Assembly: GCF_000772955.1 (NCBI RefSeq)
Contig: NZ_JPVO01000047.1
Location: 62,001 to 126,000 of the forward strand
Length of the DNA stretch: 64,000 nt
Direction: 5' to 3'
Origin: Ureibacillus sinduriensis BLB-1 = JCM 15800
GTDB taxonomy: Bacteria; Bacillota; Bacilli; Bacillales_A; Planococcaceae
In this document: positions 17,075-25,597 of the stretch, in pieces
Layout: each line of letters begins with the position of its first letter
Position numbering within the stretch: the stretch's first letter is position 1
Made by a program: the position numbers and the translations under genes
Notes under the pieces: generated by a model
Database searches by the model: none
Seen by the model: only the letters and a program-made list of their open reading frames with translations
What the model was told of the DNA's origin: nothing

Positions 17075-17980
17075 ATAATAGGGAAGCTCTGAGGTCAAAA
17101 ATGACGCTCAGAGCTTTTGTTTTGGAGTAGGATTGCGGCTAGTAAACGAATGGAATTTGTCTGCAAATGGACAAATTTTGGTGGTTTCGTAAGAAAGTGT
17201 CCATTAGGGCGTTGCTAATGGACAAGTTTTGTTGGTTTCGTAAGGAAGTGTCTAATAGAGAGCTGCTAATGGACGATTTTTGTTAGTTTCGTAAAGAAGT
17301 GTCTAATAGAAAGCTGCAAATGGACAAGTTTTGTTGGTTTCGGAAGAAAATGTCCATTAGGGCGTTGCTAATGGACAAGTTTTGTTGGTTTCGTAAAGAA
17401 GTGTCTAACAGAGAGCTGCTAATGGACAAGTTTTGTTAGTTTCGTAAAGAAGTGTCTAATAGAGAGCTGCTAATGGACAAGTTTTGTTGGTTTCGTAAAG
17501 GAGTGTCTAATAGAGAGCTACTAATGGACAAATTTTCTTGGTTTTGCAAGAAAGTGTCTAATAGGGAGCTGATAATGGACAAGTTTTCTTGGTTTTGCAA
17601 GAAAGTGTCTAATAGGGAGCTGATAATGGACAAGTTTTGTAGGTATTGCGAGAAAGTGTCTAATAGGGAGCTGCTAATGGACAAGTTTTGTAGGTATTGC
17701 AAGAAGTGTCTTTTAGAGCGTTGCTAATGGACAAGTTTTGTTGGTTTCGTAAAGAAGTGTCTAATAGAGAGCTGCTAATGGACAAGTTATCTTGGTAATG
17801 CAGGAAAGTGTCTAATAGAGAGCTGCTAATGGACAAATCTCTTCGGTTTCAACAAAAGGTGGCCAAGAGCATGAAAGTCATAAGAAAACTTCGCTTTGCC
17901 CCTTGAAAAGACGGTAATGCCCCAAGACATTCATACTCCATAAAAAAACACATCCACCGAAAAGTGAAAGTGAAGTTTCA
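17075..17980. other. 900-bp non-coding region filled by a tandem hairpin array
   Basis: Apart from the array of 51-bp repeats (17150-17860) nothing is seen. Open frames of about 90 codons exist on both strands through the array because 51 is a multiple of three; they lack ribosome binding sites and are not called. Confidence 0.6.
17150..17860. repeat. Tandem array, 14 copies of a 51-bp hairpin repeat
   Basis: The word ATGGAC begins at 17167, 17218, 17269, 17320, 17371, 17422, 17473, 17524, 17575, 17626, 17677, 17727, 17778 and 17829: period 51 with a single 50. Some junctions form a perfect hairpin, TGTCCATTAG with CTAATGGACA around a 7-base loop (for example 17198-17224 and 17351-17377). 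Other units carry TGTCTAATAG, which leaves two mismatches. No spacers are present. Confidence 0.95.
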
Positions 17981-18949
17981 CTAAGTTTTACTGATTGTCA
18001 TTCCTTTAGTATTCGTAAAGCTTAGTCTCATCGTAGCATCATTTACCCAAATGATATCATCTTCCGTATTTTCAATATAAACGCCTGTTAGTGTATTGCC
18101 GTTTCTATCAATGATGGTGATGCGGTCCCCGAATTGAAAATAATCGTAAGGGCTTTGTTTCTCTATAAGTACCTTTAACTGATTAATAGTGTCTAAAATA
18201 GAGTTATAAGTTCCTTCTCGGTGTTCATTTAATTCCTCAAGCAATCCTGATTCCAAATCCTCGAGGCTGTTTTGCAAATCGCCTTGGTTGGATTGCAAGG
18301 CGTCAGTCAATTTGTTCAGTTGTTCCATCAATTGGCTTTGCAAAAGCTTTTGACTGGATAACAAGCTATCCTGTGCCCGTTTGACTTGGTCAGGCAATGT
18401 TTTCAGTTCTTTGATTTGATTAGGCAAGTTTCCTAGTTCCTTAACTTGACTAGGTAATGTTCTCAATTCTTCAATTTGGTTAGGAAGTGACCTTAATTCT
18501 TGCAGCTGACTTGATAATGTAGTCATTTGGCCGGGCAATGTTCCTAAATCCAACAACATCGATTGACTATTCATCATGAGGCTTCGCTGCAGGCGTTGAG
18601 CTTCCGTGAGTGAATCCATCTTCATGTTTACGTGCTGCACCTCATGGGTGATCTTTTTTTCCAATGAATGATAGCCGTTCGATAGCATATCCAAGCTGGA
18701 GTTTAGACGGCCTTGTTGGAACTGCTGCTGCAAGGAATTTTGCTGAAGGCATTCATTGAGGCATTCAAGCTGTTCTATCATGTGGTCGTGCTGTTCCAAT
18801 AATTGCTCATGCTGTTCTTGTGTGCTCAGCATAAACTCGCCTAGTCGATCCGACGCAAAATAGCTTTGGTTGTTGGCTTCTATTTGAGAATCATCACTTA
18901 ACCTATACAAATTATTTGCCATCGGTGAAAAGTAAATGGGGTTATCCAT
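17981..18949 (-). CDS. Coiled-coil protein with decapeptide repeats and a small C-terminal domain, probably spore coat-associated
   Basis: A 322-residue protein without signal peptide or membrane helix. Residues about 40-250 are Gln/Leu/Glu-rich and predicted coiled coil. Within it lies a run of four 10-residue repeats of the type LP(N/S/D)Q(I/V)xEL (about 152-190). Residues about 268-322 form a compact beta-type domain (GDRITIIDRNG, IIWVND) that resembles the last 50 residues of the 89-residue protein encoded just upstream, sharing the pattern DRI-x-V/I, then VW-I/V-x-D, then a final I-T/S-K. That pairing suggests a common structure or partner. Spore-coat association is inferred from composition and neighbours, not from a recognised family. 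Start ATG 18949 follows AGGAGAATTCAC. Confidence 0.6.
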   Translation of the reverse strand: MDNPIYFSPMANNLYRLSDDSQIEANNQSYFASDRLGEFMLSTQEQHEQLLEQHDHMIEQLECLNECLQQNSLQQQFQQGRLNSSLDMLSNGYHSLEKKITHEVQHVNMKMDSLTEAQRLQRSLMMNSQSMLLDLGTLPGQMTTLSSQLQELRSLPNQIEELRTLPSQVKELGNLPNQIKELKTLPDQVKRAQDSLLSSQKLLQSQLMEQLNKLTDALQSNQGDLQNSLEDLESGLLEELNEHREGTYNSILDTINQLKVLIEKQSPYDYFQFGDRITIIDRNGNTLTGVYIENTEDDIIWVNDATMRLSFTNTKGMTISKT

Positions 18950-19046
18950 GTGAATTCTCCTGTCTTTTTAAGCACATAGTTATTCATACTATATGGAAGC
19001 TTTGGGGGGATGTGACAGGGCAGGAGCCTAAGCTTGAATATAAAGA

Positions 19047-19085
19047 AAGTCAGACTACGCAGTTCGTAGTCTGACTTGAAGGGCA
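19047..19085 (-). terminator. Terminator of the 89-residue coat-like gene
   Basis: Perfect 13-bp stem AAGTCAGACTACG / CGTAGTCTGACTT around a 5-base loop; on the minus strand it is followed by TTTCTTTAT. Confidence 0.85.
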
Positions 19086-19355
19086 TTATGATAGTTTAGT
19101 AATGTGGGCATTTTCTAAAATGGATCGGGTAACAGCAACAGGTCCAAACATATCAGTAATCCAGACTAGTACATTACCCTCCGCACGAAGAAATAGACCT
19201 TGACCAGTTCCAAATGTAGATGTTACAGAAATTCTATCGAACGGTCTTAATCCAAGTTCACGCCAACTCGGGCTAGGGTTAGGGTTGTGGTCATGGTCAT
19301 GATCATGACAGTCATGTTTGTGATTGTCGTTCGGGTTAATAGGAAGATTAAACAT
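19086..19355 (-). CDS. Small His/Asp-rich protein, probable coat-type
   Basis: An 89-residue protein. The ATG at 19355 is chosen over the upstream in-frame one because AAGGAGGTGA lies 8 bases before it. Residues about 10-30 are an unusual His/Asp run (HKHDCHDHDHDHNPNP), a likely metal-binding tract. The remainder (DRISVTSTFG to ITKLS) is a small beta-rich domain, alike in pattern to the C-terminus of the next gene downstream. No signal peptide. The pattern is common among small Bacillales spore-coat proteins, but I do not recognise a named family. Confidence 0.6.
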   Translation of the reverse strand: MFNLPINPNDNHKHDCHDHDHDHNPNPSPSWRELGLRPFDRISVTSTFGTGQGLFLRAEGNVLVWITDMFGPVAVTRSILENAHITKLS

Positions 19356-19631
19356 TAACAATTTCACCTCCTTCATTCTTTCTAATTACATTAAATGCAG
19401 GAGGGGAAATTTAAAAAAGGCAGATGTAATAGTTTTGAAAATATTATTTTCTTTTTTATAGAATTTCGGTAATTTAATTTTGAGATTAGTTCATTCATCA
19501 TATATTGAACTTTTCACTAGGTTTTTGATAGGGGCAATCTGGGGAAAATAAATAAAATCTCTTCATAATTTCCATCGAGATGAGAACTATAATAATATGT
19601 AGTCAGACCGAATCTTGGGGAGTGGAGATAA

Positions 19632-20192
19632 TTGGACAAACATCATTATTTTTTGGCGGCTAAGCTGCCAGGAGAAGTGAAGGGATTTTTAAATGAATGG
19701 GTTGAGCACAACCGACAGGAGTTTCCTTTTGCCAGATGGGTGCATTCCGAAGATTATCATATCACGTTGGCATTTTTAGGCTTTGCGGAAGAAAGCATGA
19801 AACAGGAAGTCGTTGAAACGATGGGGCAAGTGTTGGCAGATGAACGTCCGTTCCCTTTAAGGCTGCATAAAACCGGAACATTTGGGCCGCATAAAAAGCC
19901 GAGGATTTTTTGGGCGGATACTGAAGCATCGGTGGACTTGAACAGCGTACAAAAGAAGGTCCACCGGCAGTGCATCGATATTGGCTTCCAGTTGGATAAA
20001 AAACCGTTTCGCCCCCACATTACATTGGCCAGGAAGTGGCAAGGGGAGAGGGACTTCAATATGGACGCATTAAAGGATTTCGAAAACCCGCTTTCTTTTA
20101 CGGTCAATGAAGTGGTACTTTATGAGACACATCTGGACAAAACACCAAAATATCATGAATATGCCCGTTTTTCCCTGGCGGAAGGGGAATAA
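19632..20192 (+). CDS. thpR: RNA 2',3'-cyclic phosphodiesterase (2'-5' RNA ligase family)
   Basis: A 186-residue member of the 2H phosphoesterase superfamily. Both catalytic HxT motifs are present, HIT at 43-45 (YHITLAFLG) and HIT at 129-131 (RPHITLARKW), separated by the usual two-lobed fold. ThpR hydrolyses 2',3'-cyclic phosphates on RNA ends and can act as a ligase in vitro; its cellular role is poorly known. It starts at TTG 19632, 4-5 bases after GTGGAG; no ATG is nearby. Apparently monocistronic. Confidence 0.9.
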   Translation: MDKHHYFLAAKLPGEVKGFLNEWVEHNRQEFPFARWVHSEDYHITLAFLGFAEESMKQEVVETMGQVLADERPFPLRLHKTGTFGPHKKPRIFWADTEASVDLNSVQKKVHRQCIDIGFQLDKKPFRPHITLARKWQGERDFNMDALKDFENPLSFTVNEVVLYETHLDKTPKYHEYARFSLAEGE

Positions 20193-20351
20193 GGAAAGTC
20201 AAAATTTAATCAAACTAGTTAATATCCCTTGAGCAATTTATCACTATGAGTCAAACATCTCCTGAAGGTTTTATCCTAATTCTCGTGTATAATAGTTTTA
20301 AACAAACAATTATGTATATCCGAATAGGCATAAATAGGAGTGAAGGAACCA

Positions 20352-20711
20352 GTGATAGAGTGGATTTTGATCATTATTCTCGTTGGGTTTCTCGTATATC
20401 GCCTGACGCCGGCGAAGGGAATTCAAACGATTGACGCAAAGCAATTAAAAGATGTCTTGCATGACCCGAATAAGGTGTTTATAGACGTTCGGTCTCCGAT
20501 GGAATACAAAACGCAACATATTCAACAGTTTCAAAACATCCCACTAAAATCGAAATTTAATGATTTGCCGAAAGATAAGGAAATCGTTGTCATTTGCCAA
20601 ACCGGTATAAGGAGCAACCAAGCTTGCAAAAAACTAAAAAGACGCGGGCATACGAAAATTATCAATGTCCGTGGTGGGTTAAGCAACTGGAATTTCAAGG
20701 GGGAGAAATAA
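20352..20711 (+). CDS. Membrane-anchored rhodanese-like protein (YqhL type)
   Basis: About 119 residues. GTG 20352 is preferred (AAGGA 4 bases before, AGGAG further up); GTG 20340 is in frame but would overlap its own ribosome binding site. Residues 1-17 are one hydrophobic helix (IEWILIIILVGFLVY), anchoring a rhodanese domain to the membrane. The active-site loop is CQTGIRS with catalytic Cys at about 83, and the D-V-R motif of rhodaneses is at about 45. It is coupled to a second rhodanese 1 base downstream. Probably a sulfurtransferase or persulfide carrier; the acceptor is unknown. Confidence 0.85.
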   Translation: MIEWILIIILVGFLVYRLTPAKGIQTIDAKQLKDVLHDPNKVFIDVRSPMEYKTQHIQQFQNIPLKSKFNDLPKDKEIVVICQTGIRSNQACKKLKRRGHTKIINVRGGLSNWNFKGEK

Positions 20712-20712
20712 G

Positions 20713-21009
20713 ATGAAAGAAATTACGCCTAAAGAAGTGAAACAGCGTTTAGAAAATGGAGAACAACTGAATTTGGTCGATGTACGTGAAGTGGATGAAG
20801 TGCAAGCAGGGCATATTCCGGGAATAACACATATTCCGTTGGGGTTACTCGAATTCCGGGCTCATGAACTGGATAAATCCAAACCGTATATCATGGTCTG
20901 CCGTTCTGGCGGCCGAAGCGGAAAAGCAACGGAATACTTGGAAAGCCAAGGGTTTGATGTAACAAATATGAGTGGCGGCATGCTTAAGTGGGAAGGCAAA
21001 GTAGAATAA
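20713..21009 (+). CDS. Cytosolic rhodanese-like sulfurtransferase
   Basis: A 98-residue single-domain rhodanese. LVDVRE near 21-26, GHIPGITHIPLG near 33-44 and the active-site loop CRSGGRS with Cys63 are all present. It follows the membrane-anchored rhodanese with a 1-base gap and its own GGGGGAG site, so the two form an operon and may relay sulfane sulfur between membrane and cytosol. The functional link is inference. A weak G-U-rich hairpin with T-run ends the operon at 21021-21058. Confidence 0.88.
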   Translation: MKEITPKEVKQRLENGEQLNLVDVREVDEVQAGHIPGITHIPLGLLEFRAHELDKSKPYIMVCRSGGRSGKATEYLESQGFDVTNMSGGMLKWEGKVE

Positions 21010-21020
21010 ATATTTTATGG

Positions 21021-21060
21021 AAGGTCTAGTTCAATTTTTATTGGGTTCGGCCTTTTTTCT
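21021..21060 (+). terminator. Terminator of the rhodanese operon
   Basis: AAGGTC pairs with GGCCTT, extended by weaker pairs including wobbles, then six T. Confidence 0.6.
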
Positions 21061-21140
21061 ATAATAGAATAATAAAACTTGCGCCAAGTGAATAATATGG
21101 AACTTTTTTTAATATATTTAGAATAAAGGAGTGGAGACAT

Positions 21141-21278
21141 ATGAGAATTCCTGCCTTACCTCAAACAAGAGAGATAGATTCAAAAAGAAGAAGTATCGTT
21201 TTTAGGCTTCTCCGACAAATTCTTCCGAAAAAACATGCCAAGAAACGTTCATTCGTCCGAATTCCCCCTAGGAAATAA
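21141..21278 (+). CDS. Small highly basic protein of unknown function
   Basis: A 45-codon frame with a very good ribosome binding site (AAAGGAG, 9-bp spacing to ATG). The product is strongly basic (about 16 Arg+Lys, 2 acidic residues) with RRSIVFRLLRQ and KKHAKKRSF segments, no signal peptide and no family I recognise. It might bind RNA or ribosomes. The well-placed ribosome binding site is the main support; conservation would decide. Confidence 0.5.
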   Translation: MRIPALPQTREIDSKRRSIVFRLLRQILPKKHAKKRSFVRIPPRK

Positions 21279-21340
21279 AGCTGTTCGTGGTCTTAACAGA
21301 CTTTGAACAGCTTCCAATCTCCCTGGCTTTCCCTTAAACT
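21275..21340 (-). terminator. Hairpin ending the helD transcript
   Basis: AAGCTGTTC pairs with GAACAGCTT around an 18-base loop; the T-rich tail lies on the minus strand (TTTATTT), so it serves helD. It directly abuts the stop codon of the small basic gene. Confidence 0.55.
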
Positions 21341-21348
21341 ATGTGCTA

Positions 21349-23607
21349 TTAAATTGCTTCAAGCAAAAAGAATTCCAATTCCGGTCCTACCAAATACAAT
21401 TCATGCATGGCGCGGGTCAGGGCTACGTATAAAAGCTTCCGGTCAATGGCTGTATCAAAGTAGGGAATGTCAAATGCCGCGATGATGACAGCGTCAAACT
21501 CAAGCCCTTTCGCCAAATGGCTTGGAACAATGAGAAGCTTGTCACCGCCGAGCACGGAGTCGTCGTTCAGCATTTCGGCAGGAACGTCCGCTTCATTTAA
21601 TAACTTCGTATAATTTGTTGCCTCAGCCGTAGTTTTGCAAATAAGGGCGATGGATTTGTGGCCATTTTGTTTAATGGCTTGATATAACTCGTTCATTTTC
21701 TCTGAATCAAAGAGGGCACTTTGCACAAAAGTCGGTTCATTGCCATGACGGACAACGGGTTCAACTAGTGGCAGGCTTTCATCCATTTTCTCCAGGATTT
21801 TATTTGCTACTTCCATAATTTCAATCGTCGTTCGGTAACTTTTCTGCAAGGTGAAATAATTTGCGCGAGGGAATAGTTCAAGGACTGAATCCCATTCCGT
21901 CAGTGAGCGATAGCTGTGGATGCCTTGAGCCAGGTCCCCAACCATAGTGAACATGTCTGTTTCAAGCCCATCCGAGAGAGCAGCTAACTGGAACAAACTA
22001 TAGTCCTGTACTTCGTCGATAAACACTACGCGCATTTTCCATTGATCTTGAATGCCCTTGATTTTTGCGTGCATGTAATAGAGTGCCGCTAAATCCTCCA
22101 ATGCCCATTTTTCTTTCACGTGGGCTTGCAAAAATTTCTCCTGCTCGTCAAATGTCCATTCAGGTGCCAGTTCTTGCAAGAGCTGGCGATCGGTTAAAAG
22201 TTTGCGGTACATTTGCTTGATTTTCGCTTTCTCGAAGCGTTTCATATAGACAGTGGCAGTTGATTTTGCCTCGGCTGTGATTTTCGGAATGCGCTCATCC
22301 CGTTCATCGATGAATTTCGTTACGGTTTGGCGTCTTTTGTCCGGATCCCGGAGTCCGCTCAATGCTTTTCCGATCATATCTTCATAACGGGTATTCAAGG
22401 AAGACAGGACGGCTTTTGATTTGCGTTTCACCTCGGTTTGCACAACCTTCTTAATGCGTTCAATCCGCTTTTCAATTGGCATATAAGCAAACTCTTCCAA
22501 AAACAGCTTCTTCAAGTGGCTTCCACGCATGATGCGGTATTTTTCAATAAATACATCTTCATTAAATAAGTTTGCCAACGTTTGTTCATGCATCTTGATG
22601 TAACGGTCCAACAGTTTTTTGTAAAATAAGGACCCCTTTATTTGAGCGATATTGAAAGAGGGGAGTGCGTCAAGTCCTTCTTCTACAATTGTTTCAAGCT
22701 GCTCATTTGGGTTTTGCAATTTCAGCTTGATCCCTGTCGCATTTTGAACGTATTCGGCGTAGGTTGTTTGGCAAATTTGCTCCACGCCAAGTTCGGGCAA
22801 GACGTCACCGATATACTCGATGAATAATTTGTTAGGTGCGAGAATCATAAGCTGCTCAGGATTGAAGTGTTCGCCCATTGTATATAGGAAGTAAGAGATT
22901 CGGTGAAGGGCGATGGTTGTTTTTCCGCTTCCTGCTGCTCCTTGCACGAGAATGGGCTGCTTCAGGTGGGCGCGGATAATTTCATTTTGTTCTTTTTGAA
23001 TGGTAGCGACAATCTCGGTCAATCGTACATCGGCTTTTCCAGAAAGCGCCTCCTGCAAGAGATCGTCATTCGTTGTTAAATCGACATCTTGGAAGCTTAA
23101 CAGTTCGCCATCTTCAATTTTGTATTGGCGTTTTGAGAATAGGTGCCCTGTAAACACTTCATCACGGACGGGGTAGGAAATTTCGCCAAGCCGGCCGTCA
23201 TAATAGACGTTGGCCACTGGTGACCGCCAGTCCACGATGATTGGCTCGAAAGTTTCGTTATGGAAGAGGGAGGTCTTACCGATATATAAAAGCTCCTCCA
23301 GTTCGCCGGTTCGCTGGAAGTGAATACGCGCAAAATAAGGTTTTTTCTTGATGGCTTCCAAGCTTTCTTTTTGGTTTAACGCTAATTCAAAGAAGCGTGA
23401 ATTCGTTAAAATATTGATATAGCTATCACTGGAATCGATATATTCGAGGTTTGCCATCGATTCTTTTATTTTGTCCTGGACAGCTTTCAAATCCCGCTGT
23501 GACGCCTCAAGCAGTTCACCCATATACTGTTTGGTGTATTCCAGCCGTTCAGCTTCTTTTTGGAACTCCGGCAGCAGACGTTGGCTTCGTTCATTTTGGT
23601 CGCCCAT
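21349..23607 (-). CDS. helD: RNA polymerase-recycling helicase-like ATPase HelD
   Basis: A 752-residue UvrD/Rep-like protein. The N-terminus (1-95) is a long coiled-coil arm, which in HelD reaches into the RNA polymerase secondary channel. The Walker A motif is GAAGSGKTT at 223-231; the Walker B region VVFIDEVQDYS is near 540, and C-terminal motor motifs include LPxxLAKGLEFDAV and LYVALTRAMHELY. HelD frees stalled RNA polymerase from DNA and is common in Gram-positives (774 residues in B. subtilis). Start ATG 23607 follows TGGAGG. Monocistronic. Confidence 0.92.
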   Translation of the reverse strand: MGDQNERSQRLLPEFQKEAERLEYTKQYMGELLEASQRDLKAVQDKIKESMANLEYIDSSDSYINILTNSRFFELALNQKESLEAIKKKPYFARIHFQRTGELEELLYIGKTSLFHNETFEPIIVDWRSPVANVYYDGRLGEISYPVRDEVFTGHLFSKRQYKIEDGELLSFQDVDLTTNDDLLQEALSGKADVRLTEIVATIQKEQNEIIRAHLKQPILVQGAAGSGKTTIALHRISYFLYTMGEHFNPEQLMILAPNKLFIEYIGDVLPELGVEQICQTTYAEYVQNATGIKLKLQNPNEQLETIVEEGLDALPSFNIAQIKGSLFYKKLLDRYIKMHEQTLANLFNEDVFIEKYRIMRGSHLKKLFLEEFAYMPIEKRIERIKKVVQTEVKRKSKAVLSSLNTRYEDMIGKALSGLRDPDKRRQTVTKFIDERDERIPKITAEAKSTATVYMKRFEKAKIKQMYRKLLTDRQLLQELAPEWTFDEQEKFLQAHVKEKWALEDLAALYYMHAKIKGIQDQWKMRVVFIDEVQDYSLFQLAALSDGLETDMFTMVGDLAQGIHSYRSLTEWDSVLELFPRANYFTLQKSYRTTIEIMEVANKILEKMDESLPLVEPVVRHGNEPTFVQSALFDSEKMNELYQAIKQNGHKSIALICKTTAEATNYTKLLNEADVPAEMLNDDSVLGGDKLLIVPSHLAKGLEFDAVIIAAFDIPYFDTAIDRKLLYVALTRAMHELYLVGPELEFFLLEAI

Positions 23608-23789
23608 TGTTGATCAATCCTCCATTCAATTGGGATAACGTACATAAAAGCTAGATATTTATCTTACTAAATTTTCCTTATGAAGTGAAGTTTTGTCCAA
23701 TCTTTTTATAGATACACTTGTGTTTTGCCAATGAATTTTTTTCATATGAAAAGCCGCTCCCAATGTTGATGGAAAGCGGCTATTGTTAG

Positions 23790-24875
23790 TTATTTGATAC
23801 TCAGCATCACGGACAGGTATCCACCGATCACAAGGAACATACCCATCAGAAAAGTCATGATGGCCGGCATTTTCTTTATGAAGGAAAAAAGCATTAATCC
23901 CAAGAATAGAAGGGTGACGACCATAAGCATGATGGCAGTCGCGTTTGGTGCGAATTGAACTTGCATATTCGGTTCGATGTGCCCTTGGTAAACGAGGCGG
24001 AAGAAAACCGAAACATTGCTGCTTGAAATGGCGGTGTCTCTTGGCGGTGATTGCTGGCCGAGAGCGGCAGTAGCGGAAAAAATAAGCAGCATGAGGACAC
24101 CCTCCGCTTTTATCCATGGCAAGGGGTTGAAACGCTCATCCGATTGAACCCTCTTTTTCATCAATAGGCCGTTCACCACAGCAAAAACGACGAGCGGAAT
24201 AATCAATAAATGTTTCAGCAACAATGTTTGTCCATAAGAAATAGGCAGCGAATTAGCATAGTCATCCACGATGATGTCCATCAAAAGCAGTCCGCTTGCG
24301 ATGGTAAGTGTAAAGCATACTATGGCAACAGGGGTGAACCATTTTAAAAAGTTCGCCCAGTTGGCATGGCTTTTTGAAAACATGCTGATGGCAATCAATA
24401 CACCGGCCCAGACGGATACGGCAGTGAAGTGGACAGTATCCCCTATAAAACCTGGCAGCACATTATATGAACTGGCATGGCTTGACCAGCCTAAAGCAAG
24501 AATTAAAAGGAAGATAATTGCGATCCCAATGGAATTGATGAATTTATTGTGCTGGTAATCAATCACGCATATAAAAAGGAACAGGAAAATCGATACAATG
24601 AATGTGAAAAGCCATGCTTTCCCAACCTCAAACGTCAATAGGACAGATTGCAAAGTTTCGCCCAGTCCCATATTGGGCACCAAATACACCATGAGTTGCA
24701 GCACCGGGAAAAATGAAAACAAGGCAATCCCGCTTGAAGTAATAAGCAGAGCACCTTTTGGAATGATGATGGCCGGACGCTTGTCTTCAGGAATTAACGT
24801 AAGAATAAAACTGCCCATGATGATGGAAAAACATAGGTAAACGAAAGCCTGACTTAAAAACCCTAGAACAACCAT
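23790..24875 (-). CDS. copD: Copper resistance protein D (CopD-like membrane protein)
   Basis: A 361-residue membrane protein with about 8-9 helices. It corresponds to the CopD/PCuAC-like membrane half of B. subtilis YcnJ; LGWSSHA, FTAVSVWAGVL and GQTLLLKHLLIIP are typical segments with the conserved His residues. It likely moves copper across the membrane together with the CopC protein encoded 3 bases upstream. In B. subtilis the two domains are fused as YcnJ, here they are separate genes. Start ATG 24875, with AAAGGAAG in the end of copC. Confidence 0.87.
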   Translation of the reverse strand: MVVLGFLSQAFVYLCFSIIMGSFILTLIPEDKRPAIIIPKGALLITSSGIALFSFFPVLQLMVYLVPNMGLGETLQSVLLTFEVGKAWLFTFIVSIFLFLFICVIDYQHNKFINSIGIAIIFLLILALGWSSHASSYNVLPGFIGDTVHFTAVSVWAGVLIAISMFSKSHANWANFLKWFTPVAIVCFTLTIASGLLLMDIIVDDYANSLPISYGQTLLLKHLLIIPLVVFAVVNGLLMKKRVQSDERFNPLPWIKAEGVLMLLIFSATAALGQQSPPRDTAISSSNVSVFFRLVYQGHIEPNMQVQFAPNATAIMLMVVTLLFLGLMLFSFIKKMPAIMTFLMGMFLVIGGYLSVMLSIK

Positions 24876-24878
24876 CTT

Positions 24879-25442
24879 CTATTGCTTCCTTTTGGCAATG
24901 AAGAGGAAGCTTCCTACAACAATCAGAATAAGGATACCGATAAATGTCGGCACTAAATAGGATGTTGAAGTATCGTCGGACGTTTCATCATCCGCCGTGT
25001 CTTCACTTGCAGGATTTGTTTCCGCCGTTGCCGAATTGTTCGTTTCATCTGTGACTTCCACATCCAAAGATGCATTTTCATTATTTTCAGCCGCGTTCAT
25101 TGTAAAAGGGATTTCTCCTTCGATTAAATGACCATCGACGCCGATAATATTCCACTTAATGAGGTATTCGCCGTTATCGATAGGTGCCGGGAGCGTGCCG
25201 GACAATACATTTTCCGATACAGTGATGTTTTCCACAGAAACTGCTTTACCTTCATCATTTACAAGCGTGAAGGAGCTGCTCTGTTCAATTTTACCTTCAT
25301 AAGTCAATGTAATTTCATTTAAAGGCTCGGTCAGTACCTCCCCGTTTTGGGGAGAAGAGCTTTCGATATGTGTATGCGCAAATGTGCAATTCCCGAAAGA
25401 TAACAGGAAGATAAACGAAAGGATAAAGAACTTTTTTGCCAT
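24879..25442 (-). CDS. copC: Copper resistance CopC domain protein
   Basis: A 187-residue exported protein, taking ATG 25442 after GGAGG. Signal peptide of about 23 residues ends at TFA-HTHIESS, so the mature protein would begin with His, the copper ligand of CopC proteins. The second ligand region VDGHLIEGEIPF is at about 112-123. After the beta-barrel comes a Glu/Asp/Thr-rich linker (about 130-158) and a C-terminal membrane helix (YLVPTFIGILILIVVGSFLF), so the domain stays tethered outside the cell. Operon with copD. Likely copper uptake or handling. Confidence 0.9.
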   Translation of the reverse strand: MAKKFFILSFIFLLSFGNCTFAHTHIESSSPQNGEVLTEPLNEITLTYEGKIEQSSSFTLVNDEGKAVSVENITVSENVLSGTLPAPIDNGEYLIKWNIIGVDGHLIEGEIPFTMNAAENNENASLDVEVTDETNNSATAETNPASEDTADDETSDDTSTSYLVPTFIGILILIVVGSFLFIAKRKQ

Positions 25443-25597
25443 AAGGACCTCCAGAATTATAATTCGGATAAATTGTAGCACATTCGACTGTCAAAAGCCG
25501 TTTGGACGTTTGCAAGGGCCTGCCATACTTCATAAATAGGAAACAAAAAAAGGCGCATGTGAGGAAGTGGAATTTCCTGGCATACACCTTTTCAAGC

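Noticed and set aside
17436-17727. Overlapping open frames of about 90 codons on both strands
   Set aside because: They follow from the 51-bp period being a multiple of three; no start site on either strand.
17150-17860. CRISPR array
   Set aside because: Units are contiguous with no unique spacers, and no cas genes are near.
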